Position numbers and translations under genes: made by a program. Under the pieces are notes generated by a model. That model was given only the letters and a program-made list of their open reading frames with translations, was not told the DNA's origin and did not search any database. Positions 27,774-37,186 of a stretch of 64,000 bases of DNA are shown here, in pieces. Positions within the stretch are counted from its first letter, which is position 1, and the number at the start of each line of letters is the position of its first letter. The stretch lies in assembly GCA_003116975.1 (NCBI GenBank), contig BGKB01000066.1, forward strand, positions 248,001 to 312,000, written 5' to 3'. Source of the stretch: Aurantiochytrium sp. KH105 (lineage: Eukaryota > Sar > Bigyra > Thraustochytrida > Thraustochytriidae).

Positions 27774-30716
27774 ATGAAGAGCTACACCGGGTACTCGAAG
27801 GGGTTTGACGATGAGGAGGAGGAAGATCCAGGTTTGCCGCCCAAGATGGCCAGCGCGCCAGCGGGGTACGCCGTGAAGAAGAAGGCGACGCGCAAGAAGC
27901 CTGTTCAGCAGCAGGCGGCGAGCAAGATGTCCAAGGCGCCCGTGTTCAAGGCCCAGGTCATGAAGAAGATGGCGTACGACTCGGACGGGTCGAACGGATC
28001 CATCGAGGATGATGAGGATCACGACGACGTCGAAGATATCGAGGAAGGTAGCTTTGTTGCTGCCAAGTCCACCATGCAGGCCAAGTCGGCGGATCTGTTC
28101 CAAGCACAGCGCACGAAGATGGCGCAAAAGGCCGCACAACCGAGGCCCGATACGGAAGGTCTCATTGACTCACTGGTCTTTCGGCGGGCTTACCAGCAGG
28201 CTGTGGAGAATGGAGACCCGCAACCTTGGGGCTGGTCCAAGCTCATGATCATTGGCCAGGGCGCCGCGGGGAAAACCTCGACGGTACGATCGCTGCTTGG
28301 ACTTGATCCTGTCGAAACGTGGGAAAGCACCGTCGGCGTGGATCTCAAGGTCACATCTGCGGACGATTGGAAGCAGCGTGATCACGCCGAGACCGACTTC
28401 AACTTGATGCTGCATAAAGCAGCTGCCCAAATCGTCAAAGAAGGCGAGCATCCTCGGCAAGCAGGCGCGAAGAGCAAGGGCCCCGCGCCTGAGCGCACGT
28501 CGCGACGCTTCTCCAAGACCGTTTTGGGCTTTTTCGGTCTCAGAAGATCCTCGGCCAAGTCTGCTAAAACCGGCGACGCTGCGCCTGCCAGCGAGACGGA
28601 GGAGGAGGTCGACCACGACGGCGCGGCGCAAAACGCTGCTGCCCCACCGGCTTCGCTCATGGAGCAGGAAGAGGTGGCGCGCGCCATCAATCTCGACTGG
28701 GCGCGCAAGCTCACGAACTCGGAGGACACGCCACTCCGCTTCGCCATCTGGGACTACGGTGGCCAAGACGTCTTTTATGCGCTGCACCACGTCTTCTTGA
28801 CCAAATATGGTGTTTACGTGCTTGTCTTCGACATGCGGCAAATCCTCGCCGACCAAGAGTCCGTCATTGAGTATCTGCGCTTTTGGCTGAACTCGGTCAA
28901 GCTGCACGCCCCGAACGCGCCCATCGTCATGGTCGGCACCTACGCCGACGAAGTGACCACCGATGACGAGTACCAGCGCATCGAGGGCATTCTGCGCCGC
29001 GACGTCGGCACCAAGCTTCTTGTGCAGGTTATCAAGGACTCGGAGGCGCGGCGCTCGTTCTTTCCCATGAACAACGCAAGCGCAAGCCCGACGCGCGGCG
29101 AGAAACTGCGCCACATCATTGAGAACTGTGCTGCCGATCAGGACTACGTCAAGCAAAAGGTCTCGCTTCGGTGGATCAGGATTCTCACTGATCTCGTTGA
29201 AGACAGTGCGCAGCAGTACGTGTCGATGGCCCACGTGCGCAGCCTCGGCAGCTCGTATGGCGTCACGGGCGAGGAACTGAGCCACATGCTTCGGTTCTTC
29301 AACGAGATTGGCGCGCTCGTGCATCTCGACGCGAACGAAACGCTCAGCAAGAACGTGGTCACGCAGCCACAATGGCTTCTCAACAAGCTCAGTCGTGTCA
29401 TTGCCGACGAGATGCACATCGAAAGCCTCTATTACGATCCCGAGCTGCAGCGCCTCGGTCTTGCCGAGGACTTTGAGCGCATGCGCAAGATTGGCGTCGC
29501 GAGCTATGAGCTCCTCGACTTCCTCTGGGACGGCGACGAGGTCGATTTTCTCATCGAGTTCATGAACAGTGCCATGCTGCTCAGCCCGTGGCCCTTCAAC
29601 GACAAACGCGAGTATCTGGTGACGAGCCTCTTGCGCGACGATTCGGACACTCTTGCGGCGGAGCAAGGCGAAGGCGCACAAGTAATCGATCCGAGCGAGT
29701 TTGAGGGCGGCGCCGCGTGCGCTCTGGACTTTTCAGAGTTCTACCTCCCCGATGGCGTCTTCCAGCGTCTCGTGCCGATCTGCGCAGAGTACTCTGCCCG
29801 AGACGAGGACTCGTCGCTGCCGCGGCTTTCGCGCCAGAGCGCCCAGATTGCCTTTGGATGGAACGAGTTTCTCCTCGAGGCAGATCACGGCCAAGACATC
29901 ATTCGCATTACCTTCAAGCCTGACGCCGAAGACGTCGGAGAAAACGTCAAGGTCATTGTTTCCATGTTTCGCGCCTTGAAAGACAACGTTATGCAAAATC
30001 TCAAGTGGAAGCTCGTCCTCTTCTCGCAGAAGAATCCTGCTCAAGGTGTCGACTACGAAGCTCTCGTCGGCGCACGCGCGCGCAAGGCGAGCAAGGTGCG
30101 GGATACGCAGGGCCGAGCGGCAAAGGTGTCCGAGTTTGGCATCTTCTTCCAGAGCGAGGAAACCCTTGGCTCGCTTGTGAGCGACGAGTCGGGTGGAGAA
30201 TCTTCGACGAGCACGGCGCCTACGGACCTCACGCAGGATGCCGCAGCGGCAACATCCGAGGGCTTTGACGTTTTCATCAGTCACAAGCAGAGTTCCGGTG
30301 GCGACCAAGTGGCTATACTTTACGAAAAGCTCCAGCAGCATGGTCTGCGCGTGTGGTTTGATGAGCGCATGCCCGTCATCACCAAGCCTGCCATGGAAGA
30401 AGGTGTCAAGCAGTCGTCGGCCTTTTTGCTATTTCTTTCCCGCGATGTCTTTAGCTCTGGATACGTCAAGTTTGAGCTCCAGACCGCCCTCGAGGCTGGC
30501 AAGCCCATCATTCTGGTCCACGAGAGCGACACGCAGCGCCTCGCCTATTCGGACTTTGGCGAGTACATTCAGACTGCGCCCGTCTTTGCGCAAGAGGCGC
30601 GCCTTTTTGAGCTCGTTGAGTCGATTCCGTTCCAGCGACGCTACTACCTCGAGAAGCCCTTTGTGGACGAGCTCTCAAAACGAATCAGAGCCGCGACCGC
30701 CGCAAAGACCCACTAG
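27774..30716 (+). CDS. Roc-COR GTPase with C-terminal TIR domain
   Basis: The protein has 980 residues. The N-terminal 140 are disordered and acidic/basic. The Roc GTPase starts with the P-loop GQGAAGKTS (about 161), has switch II WDYGGQDVFY (about 326) and VGTYADEV in the place of the NKxD/THxD motif (about 387). A Ser/Arg/Ala-rich insertion of roughly 100 residues splits it between G1 and G3. A COR-like region follows (about 440-720), including HLDANETLSKNVVTQPQWL. A TIR domain closes the chain (about 828-975): GFDVFISHK, LRVWFDER, SSAFLLFLSRDVFSSGYVKFE. Glu901 occupies the site of the catalytic Glu of TIR NADases. There is no kinase and no LRR. TIR domains signal in innate immunity or cleave NAD+, and Roc-COR modules act as dimerising switches; the role here is inferred only. 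Confidence 0.9.
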   Translation: MKSYTGYSKGFDDEEEEDPGLPPKMASAPAGYAVKKKATRKKPVQQQAASKMSKAPVFKAQVMKKMAYDSDGSNGSIEDDEDHDDVEDIEEGSFVAAKSTMQAKSADLFQAQRTKMAQKAAQPRPDTEGLIDSLVFRRAYQQAVENGDPQPWGWSKLMIIGQGAAGKTSTVRSLLGLDPVETWESTVGVDLKVTSADDWKQRDHAETDFNLMLHKAAAQIVKEGEHPRQAGAKSKGPAPERTSRRFSKTVLGFFGLRRSSAKSAKTGDAAPASETEEEVDHDGAAQNAAAPPASLMEQEEVARAINLDWARKLTNSEDTPLRFAIWDYGGQDVFYALHHVFLTKYGVYVLVFDMRQILADQESVIEYLRFWLNSVKLHAPNAPIVMVGTYADEVTTDDEYQRIEGILRRDVGTKLLVQVIKDSEARRSFFPMNNASASPTRGEKLRHIIENCAADQDYVKQKVSLRWIRILTDLVEDSAQQYVSMAHVRSLGSSYGVTGEELSHMLRFFNEIGALVHLDANETLSKNVVTQPQWLLNKLSRVIADEMHIESLYYDPELQRLGLAEDFERMRKIGVASYELLDFLWDGDEVDFLIEFMNSAMLLSPWPFNDKREYLVTSLLRDDSDTLAAEQGEGAQVIDPSEFEGGAACALDFSEFYLPDGVFQRLVPICAEYSARDEDSSLPRLSRQSAQIAFGWNEFLLEADHGQDIIRITFKPDAEDVGENVKVIVSMFRALKDNVMQNLKWKLVLFSQKNPAQGVDYEALVGARARKASKVRDTQGRAAKVSEFGIFFQSEETLGSLVSDESGGESSTSTAPTDLTQDAAAATSEGFDVFISHKQSSGGDQVAILYEKLQQHGLRVWFDERMPVITKPAMEEGVKQSSAFLLFLSRDVFSSGYVKFELQTALEAGKPIILVHESDTQRLAYSDFGEYIQTAPVFAQEARLFELVESIPFQRRYYLEKPFVDELSKRIRAATAAKTH

Positions 30717-31075
30717 CCTGTTGCCGAAAGTTTTATATGTTCTTTTGTTGTTGGCATATGCCTACTTGATCGCTTGCTATTTCAGGGGTAAACGGCAGGA
30801 AAGAATTAGCGCCGGCAAAGTCGGATTACTGCACGCAATGGGCTTCTCATGTGTCCTGAAACAGGCGGCACTGCCTTGAGACCACCCTGAGTATCTCGAA
30901 AATCTTTCAGTGCAGGCCGTAATCCGTCAGGAAAGCTAAGAGACTCAATAATCCTGCGGTTCGCTCGCCTGCGTCAAAGACGAAATTGAACTTATACCTA
31001 ACAGCTAGTTTATGCGCACGCGCACATGTGGAATGACGTGGTAGTGCTCCCTTTGCAGATGGATTTGAAAAGCCA
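30717..31075. other. 3'-to-3' gap, Roc-COR-TIR / ChaC
   Basis: A convergent gap of about 360 bases, T-rich at its start. I see no gene or repeat. Confidence 0.5.
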
Positions 31076-31888
31076 TCATCGCGCATTTTCAGGCAAATTG
31101 GCATGGACCTTGCGAAGATGATCGTCGACAATATCGTGGTGTTCTGGGAACTCCTTTTGTACAAGACATAAGGCCTCGTACATGCGCAAAAAGTATTCCA
31201 AGTTGTGGCCCGACTCTCCCTCGCTCGAAGCAATGTGTTTGGCAATGGCTTCCTCGGGGCGTGGACCAAAAAAGTGCTCGTTATCGGGTGTTGCACGGAA
31301 CACGAGCGCCGTGCGCACGACTCCGGCGGGGTCGGTGGTCTGTACATATTCCTTGGCATAGCCTGCCTTTTCGCGGTGCTCCAGCGCGGCCATCGTGGCG
31401 CGCATAATGTGGCCCTTGACACGAAAGATGCGACCCCACACACGGTTATCCGCGGTATCGCGCTGACCTTTTTCAACATTGTGGTCGTCTTGTACCTTTT
31501 GATGCTCTTCAGGCGTCAGCAGCGTCACTACGAGACCTGGGGCTTCTTCGGTACCGCGATGCTCGGGGCTACCCTGCCAGAACCTTCGCGAGTAACCACT
31601 TGCGTAGACGTCTACTTGCTCTTCGTATTCAATGTCCGGCTTCCAAATCAACGAGCCGTACCCAAAGAGCCAAACATCATCATCAGCATCATCATCATCA
31701 TCGTGACTGCCGTCGCCACCCTGATTCCCGTCATTCTGTTCTGTTGGGGCGCTTTTGGATCCTTCCACATCACCGTCAGCGGCTGCTTTGGCATTTTCCT
31801 GCTCATGCTCATGCTCTTGCACGACCTCAACTTGGTGTTTGATTTCTGCGTCAGGGTCGACCTCGACGTCGGCACTGTGGCTATTCAT
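31076..31888 (-). CDS. ChaC-type gamma-glutamylcyclotransferase
   Basis: This cytosolic enzyme should degrade glutathione to 5-oxoproline and Cys-Gly. The ChaC signature WLFGYGSLIWKPD is complete. The catalytic Glu lies in EHREKAGY, as in the family, and RRFWQGSPEHRGT and GRVVTLL-like VVTLLTP blocks follow the usual order. The protein is 270 residues from the ATG at 31888; the frame above it opens at a GTG. The first 70 residues are an acidic, Glu/Asp/His-rich extension that compact ChaC proteins lack. It shares a promoter region with the ZNRD2-like gene, with no functional link that I can see. Confidence 0.9.
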   Translation of the reverse strand: MNSHSADVEVDPDAEIKHQVEVVQEHEHEQENAKAAADGDVEGSKSAPTEQNDGNQGGDGSHDDDDDADDDVWLFGYGSLIWKPDIEYEEQVDVYASGYSRRFWQGSPEHRGTEEAPGLVVTLLTPEEHQKVQDDHNVEKGQRDTADNRVWGRIFRVKGHIMRATMAALEHREKAGYAKEYVQTTDPAGVVRTALVFRATPDNEHFFGPRPEEAIAKHIASSEGESGHNLEYFLRMYEALCLVQKEFPEHHDIVDDHLRKVHANLPENAR

Positions 31889-32633
31889 ATTTTTGGTTTG
31901 CTTGTCTAAATTCTTTGCCAAAAACACGTGAGCGCACGCGAAGTATCAGCAAGCGTCCTCGTCCGCGTCCGCGTCCTCTTTGCCTGCCCCGCCTCGCCTC
32001 GCTTCGCCTCGCCTCGCCTACGGAGAGCTAGCTGCACAGCCTGCGCCTGTCCTAGAACGAGGTCAGATTGATCTCACGCGCTCGCCCTGATGCTCCTCTC
32101 CTCACTCTTCTCCGCGCTGCGCTGCACCCAGCTCTACTCGCGCGCTGCGCTGCGCTTCCCAGCGACGCAGGCAGCCGCGAACGGCGTGGGCGGTGCGTCC
32201 GTCGGGCCCAGGCGCGGCGGCGAAGCGGACTTGCCCTTCCGCGCGTCGCCCTCCACGCCCTCGAGGCCCGCGAGGGTCAGGCCTGACGCCCGCGGAGGAC
32301 GCCCCGTCAGGCCTGACCCTCGCGGAGGGACCCCCCCCCTTGCCCTCCCGCCCCTCTTTGCGCGGCCTTCTGCTGCAGACTGCAAGCACGCACGCACGCA
32401 AGCCAACGCTCGCGCGCGAGAAGTTGCGTCGCCGCGCAGGCCGCGTTGTGCCGCCTACGACGCCGGGCCACGTGGCCGGCTGCAGTTCTCCGTGTCCACG
32501 TGGACCAGAGCGCCCCCTTGTTGGGGCAGGAAAAGTCACGTGGCCGAGACTTGAGACTTGGGAGGCGTCATTTATAGCTAGCTTACAGTTAGTTGGATTA
32601 GGCAAGGCTTGACGTGAGCACGATCTTTTTTCG
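31889..32633. promoter_or_regulatory. Bidirectional region, ChaC / ZNRD2-repeat protein
   Basis: 745 bases between start codons. It contains an imperfect GCCTC array (31989-32018), and CCCTCGCGAGGG-like and GTCAGGCCTGAC inverted sequences near 32270-32330. A TTATAG string lies near 32573, about 60 bases before the plus-strand ATG. Confidence 0.5.
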
Positions 32634-34424
32634 ATGGCGGCTCTGTGGCAGCGGCCGGCAAAAGCGAAAGCGAGAGCGAAAGCAAAAGCGCATCGGGGCG
32701 GAGCGGCAGGCAGCATGCAGCCGGCACGCGGGCCGACGAGCGAGGAGGTGGCGCAGCGGCGCGCGGAGAGCCACGGCGTGCAGCTGCTGCCGCTGGCCGA
32801 GGCGCAGCGGGAGACGAATGAGAAGCTGCTGGGCGGATGGGTCATGCTCAACGAGACGTGCCCGATCTCGAACTATCCCCTGCTCAAGGACCCGCGCTCG
32901 GGCAAGGTGTGGTCTGTGCGCTGCCAGATGGAGGTCAGCGCCGAGGCGCCGTCCAAGCAGCGCGCGCCGAGCAGCAGCGGCAGCAGCAGCAGCACCGGTA
33001 GCGAGGGCGAGAATGCGGGAATGAGCTCGGACAATGTACCTTCGAACAAGGATTTCGGGGGCAAGGGACTCTTGGGCGGAGGCCAGGCCCAGAATGGGGA
33101 AACCTTTGCAGACTCGACGCTGCAGACGGAGCGCATCGCGGAGCGGCTCGTGCAAGGCTGGACTCTAACGAGCGAGATTTGCCCCATCTCGAATCGTTGT
33201 CCCGTGCTTATCGATCCCGCGTCCAAGCGCAAGTGGTCTCCCGCGACAGGGCGCTACCTTGACGAGGCCGCCCCGCCAGCGAAGAGCATCTCCGCGTCTG
33301 CTGTCTCCGCAGCGCCAGCTGCCGCTGTTGCTGCTAGCGCAGCAGCTGGTGCTGGTGCTGATGCGGCTTTGGGCGGAACACCTGCATCGGCATCCCCGCA
33401 AGCGTCCCCTTCAAAAAGGACGACGAAACCGGAGATCCCACCCATGGACGTCATGACCAAGAGAATTAATGAGCGGCTGCTTAAACGCTGGACTATGCTT
33501 GCGGACGAATGTCCCGTGACTTTAGCGTGTCCGCTTCTGCAGGATCCTGAAACGAAACGCAAGTATTCGCCAGCTCTGGATGCCTTTGTGGACGAAGACC
33601 CAACGCCACAGGCGCAAGAGACGCCTGAAGTCAAAGCTGAGAACACGACCACGGCCACGACCACGACAACAACCATGCGCGCAAGCGAACTGAATCCTCT
33701 GTTTGGTGGGGACGATGACGACGAGGATTCGTCTCTTCAAGCGAAGCGGCTCTCGCAGCGACTCGTTCAAGGGTGGGTTATGCTCGATGAGGAATGCCCC
33801 ATCACAGGCAAGTGTCCGCTCATGGAAGAACCCAACACCGGTCGCAAATACTCTGCAGCACTTGACAAATTCATCGACGAGGTCGAAGCCCAGGAGGAGA
33901 GCAACGCGCAAGAAACTTCTGCGCCAAAGCCTTCCGAATCAGGATCTTCATCTAGCGCGCCAGGCGCCGATGATGATGACTCAGTGTCAAACATGGCTAA
34001 ATTTCACATGGGAAGCTGGACCGAAGGCGCAATGTCTGAACTCGACGACGACTTGGACGGCTTGGACGATGTTAACTACAGCGCGCCGTCGGTCCCGCAA
34101 AAGCGAAAGGCAGGTGGCGCCACACCACGTGTCCGCTTCAGTGAGGACCTTGTGCAGACCCACGAGCCAGAAGAATTCGATGAGGAGGACAATTTGTCGA
34201 CCAAAAGCGTGGAATCAGGCGTGTCCTTGAACGGCGAGACAAAAGATGAGCTTCGGCGCGCAGAAGCAGTTGTACGCTCGAAGCTGCGCGAGGCCCGGGA
34301 TGCGCTCGCTCGGATTGAAATTACCCCCAACGCTAGCTTTACAACGATGCAAACGTGTGATCACCTCGTGCGCCTTGTTGGCACCTGTGTCTATACACTG
34401 CGAGATGTCTCGCAGGATAAATAA
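32634..34424 (+). CDS. Protein with four ZNRD2/UPF0148-like repeats
   Basis: The protein has 596 residues. Four copies of a 35-45-residue unit occur at about 62-98, 165-207, 273-322 and 368-412. Each reads roughly L..GW.ML..ECP....CPL..DP...RKYS.AL..F.DE. This matches the start of the Sjogren-syndrome autoantigen 1/UPF0148 (ZNRD2) zinc-ribbon family (GWxMLxxxCP), normally a single copy with two CxxC pairs. Here the CxxC pairs are gone: each repeat keeps CP and one further Cys at most, so zinc binding in the usual way is unlikely. Linkers are Ala/Ser-rich, then TATTTTTT and acidic. The tail has a basic PQKRKAGG nuclear-signal-like motif, VRFSEDLV and a final helical domain. Confidence 0.72.
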   Translation: MAALWQRPAKAKARAKAKAHRGGAAGSMQPARGPTSEEVAQRRAESHGVQLLPLAEAQRETNEKLLGGWVMLNETCPISNYPLLKDPRSGKVWSVRCQMEVSAEAPSKQRAPSSSGSSSSTGSEGENAGMSSDNVPSNKDFGGKGLLGGGQAQNGETFADSTLQTERIAERLVQGWTLTSEICPISNRCPVLIDPASKRKWSPATGRYLDEAAPPAKSISASAVSAAPAAAVAASAAAGAGADAALGGTPASASPQASPSKRTTKPEIPPMDVMTKRINERLLKRWTMLADECPVTLACPLLQDPETKRKYSPALDAFVDEDPTPQAQETPEVKAENTTTATTTTTTMRASELNPLFGGDDDDEDSSLQAKRLSQRLVQGWVMLDEECPITGKCPLMEEPNTGRKYSAALDKFIDEVEAQEESNAQETSAPKPSESGSSSSAPGADDDDSVSNMAKFHMGSWTEGAMSELDDDLDGLDDVNYSAPSVPQKRKAGGATPRVRFSEDLVQTHEPEEFDEEDNLSTKSVESGVSLNGETKDELRRAEAVVRSKLREARDALARIEITPNASFTTMQTCDHLVRLVGTCVYTLRDVSQDK

Positions 34425-35319
34425 GCAAAAGTAATCAATCACCAATAGACTGACATAGGATGCTCATGGCGATCTCGAAGACAATACTTGTTTTGCACTT
34501 GCCGAAAAAAAAAAAGGAGAATCTCGTCAAGATTCATGGCTCGTACGTTTGGAAAGACTCTTGCTTCTTGCTTCTTATCATTCCGGTCATCAACTTGCTG
34601 ACATGAAAGTCGCGCTTCTCGCGTGAGGCTACGTGGGGCCAAAAAGAAAGCCTTCAAGCTTGGAACCAATTTTTTTAGATCGCAGAAACAATGTGACGAC
34701 CTTTGCGGTACATTTCTCCAGGTGATCATTTCAGCCTCGTAGGAGCGAAGCCTGTGAGGTGAACGATGCCATTATCCTGGTTGACTTGGCCCTAGCCAGG
34801 ACGTACTCAAGATGTCGTCGAGGCTACAGGCAAGAAGCTCGATCCCGGCCAAAATAATAGAGATGACCGTGTGAGAATCAATCTTCACACCTCGGAGGAC
34901 CACCAGGAACGTAACAACCGATACTGTCTCTTCAGATGAAGACCGTCTCGGTCAAGTATGGCTTCGTATCGGGCGACAAAATCTGTCCTGGTTTTTGGAA
35001 AAAGGAAGAATCTTTGGCTGGCTTCAAGAAGACTTGCATCCGTATTTTAGGTTAAAGACTCCGATTTGGAATCGTGCTTCGCATAAGCCTTGGCCTGGAG
35101 TTGTCATGCAAATCAGAAACTATACAACAGAGCTTGCTTTCGCATTTGGTACTGCATCTGGTTTTAAAATTAATTCCATTTTTCAGAATAGTCTGTAGAC
35201 TTGCGCCCGGCCGCGCTGTTCCTGGCGACAACAGCAGTAGAATGAAAAGCAGAAACAGCATGAAGCAGGTAATAAAAAAAACCGTATAAAAAAAAGTGGG
35301 GAGCAAAGGACACATTTCA
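34425..35319. other. AT-richer gap with a possible small ORF
   Basis: About 900 bases between convergent genes. The only coding-like item is a 39-codon frame from ATG 34936 to TAA 35055 (MKTVSVKYGFVSGDK...), which directly follows a CTCTTCAG acceptor-like string. It could be the last exon of a lost gene. A poly-A run lies near 34505 and another near 35285. Confidence 0.35.
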
Positions 35320-36387
35320 TTACACTTGGTCGTCAATCCAGAACGTGGGCGGACCTTTCTGACAAAAGAGGCGGCGCTTATTCCTCGCGTGACGCTGAAG
35401 TCTGCGCAAATGTCTGGTATGCGCAGTGACTACGTATCGCTCTCCAGTGCGGGAATCCCGATGCAGCACCTTTGCATCAGCAATAGCATTAAGATGGGGC
35501 GAAAAGTGGTATTGAGGCGTGTATGAAGGCAATACAGAGAGATCGACGAATTCAAGCCAAGCAAAGAGCCTGTGCTCAGCGGCCATGGTGAAGAGCTTGC
35601 ACAAAAAGACATCCAGACCCAGTCGTCGAAACGCGTCTCTGTGTCTAGCCACGACGACACTGACGGCTTCGAGGTCATAGTGACCGAACCTCTTTTTGGG
35701 CAGCTTGACCACCTCGGTGGCGAAGCCTTTGTACTGTTCGGTTGCCATCTTGAGACTCAACAAGGAACGGACGCGGCTCGGAATGCTTAACTCAATATCG
35801 GAGGACGGAAAGCGCTCCGGCAGGAGTTTGACCACCGAGACGCTGGGAAGAACGACGCGCAGGAGATCTGCGGTCCCAAAGCATATGCAAATAGGCATGA
35901 AAAATGTGGAGGCCACGGACCATTGACTCTTGTAGTCACGTGGCGCGTAGGACTTGTCAACGAACTCGATCCACTGCTCCATGAGAGGCTGATGCGATTC
36001 GGGCGAGAGACGCGATCGATGGCATACGGAAATGCTCAGTCCCGCGCTTTCGAATTCGATAAAGAAGTCCATTGTGATGGTGAAGACCTCCATCGTGGAC
36101 GCGTACATGTCGAGCTCCTTGGAGTTGCGCATGTAGTTTTTCCAGAAGAGCTCCTTTTGCGCGCGTTTGCGCTCCTTCGTCTGTCCGCTCGCCGACAGCA
36201 TCTCCTCGATCCTCTCGACGAGCAGCTTGTACTCGGCGACGACGCCGTGCTTGTGAAAGAGCCCGAGGGGAAAGCGATCACACAGCTTCAGGCCGGACTC
36301 TCGCGACTTGTCCTCGAGCAGCGGCTGCGTCACCACGCCCGCCGGCAGCTCCACCTCGCCGCCGCATATCCGCGTCGCGCGCAGCAT
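35320..36387 (-). CDS. Unknown conserved-looking protein
   Basis: 355 residues from the ATG at 36387 (MLRATRICGG); the frame upstream starts only at a TTG in repeat-rich DNA. The composition is that of a folded, mainly helical cytosolic protein. Landmarks are KELFWKNYMRNSKELDMY, TITMDFFIEFESAG, EQWIEFVDKSYAPRDYKSQW, ICICFGTADLLRVVLPSV and a Lys/Arg-rich HLRRLQRHARNKRR near the end. I see no signal peptide, clear membrane span or catalytic motif, and I do not recognise the family. It is head-to-head with the acyl-CoA oxidase over 800 bases. Confidence 0.65.
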   Translation of the reverse strand: MLRATRICGGEVELPAGVVTQPLLEDKSRESGLKLCDRFPLGLFHKHGVVAEYKLLVERIEEMLSASGQTKERKRAQKELFWKNYMRNSKELDMYASTMEVFTITMDFFIEFESAGLSISVCHRSRLSPESHQPLMEQWIEFVDKSYAPRDYKSQWSVASTFFMPICICFGTADLLRVVLPSVSVVKLLPERFPSSDIELSIPSRVRSLLSLKMATEQYKGFATEVVKLPKKRFGHYDLEAVSVVVARHRDAFRRLGLDVFLCKLFTMAAEHRLFAWLEFVDLSVLPSYTPQYHFSPHLNAIADAKVLHRDSRTGERYVVTAHTRHLRRLQRHARNKRRLFCQKGPPTFWIDDQV

Positions 36388-36647
36388 CTTCCGCCCAGAC
36401 GGGGTGTCCTTCCGCACGCGGGGCCCTCGCCGCCGCCGCCATCGAGCTCTGCCGCGGCGCGGAGGGGGCCCGTCGCAGGGCGTCGCGTCGCGAGACCAGG
36501 CCGCGCCTCGGTATATCGTACACGCCGAAAACGGCCCTCGGCTCGCTCGCTCGAAAAACGCCGTTTCGCGCCGTGCGCGTAACCGCGTCTCCAACGTTTA
36601 CCTTCCTTCTTGGGACTCTTCCTTTCCTTCCCGCTCCCCCAATCCGA

Positions 36648-36678
<31 letters not shown>

Positions 36679-37186
36679 TCCTGCTCCAGGCCACCTCCGG
36701 CTCGCGAGGACAGCGACGTGCCGGGCGAGAGGGCCCCGGGTCCGGAGCGGCTGGATCCGCCGCGCCGTGGCAGCGAGCGCAGCGCGTGCTGCGCATGTCG
36801 GCGATGACCATCTCGCGTTTGCATCTCTTTCCTCCGCGCTCCTCGCCGTGGTCCTACCCGCCCGCGCGTGCACGCGAGGACGCGCGCGCGTGCACGCTGC
36901 GTCGCGACTTGGCCGGCCGCGCGCGGCCCGGCCGCTGCCGCGCGGCGCGAGGGCGGGGGACGGGGCGGGCCCGCNGAGGGCGGGGGACGGGGCGGGCTCG
37001 CGGCGCGGGCGGCGGCGCCTCGCGCGGTCGCCGCGCCAGCCAGCGGGCGGACGGAAGGTGGCGGACCTGGCGAGCGGCGGACCCGGCGCGGCGGCGAGCG
37101 AGCGCGACGGCGCGGCAGACCTCGAACACCGCGGGAGAGGGCGAGCTCGAGAGCGTCGAGCAGCGCAGGCGAGGAGGGGGGCCAAG
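36388..37186. promoter_or_regulatory. GC-rich divergent promoter with one ambiguous base
   Basis: It holds a hexamer array of CGCCCG (36648-36679) and a 22-base direct duplication (36949-36970 and 36976-36997) that flanks the single N at 36975. Further GCGCGC-rich sequence follows. The duplication next to the N suggests a collapsed or mis-joined repeat. Confidence 0.6.
36949..36997. repeat. 22-base direct duplication around the only N
   Basis: GAGGGCGGGGGACGGGGCGGG plus C occurs at 36949-36970 and 36976-36997, with CCCGN between. The N indicates an unresolved base exactly at the repeat join. Confidence 0.9.

Noticed and set aside
28170-29681. A 503-codon minus-strand frame inside Roc-COR-TIR
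   Set aside because: Shadow frame of the GTPase gene, with no recognisable domain.
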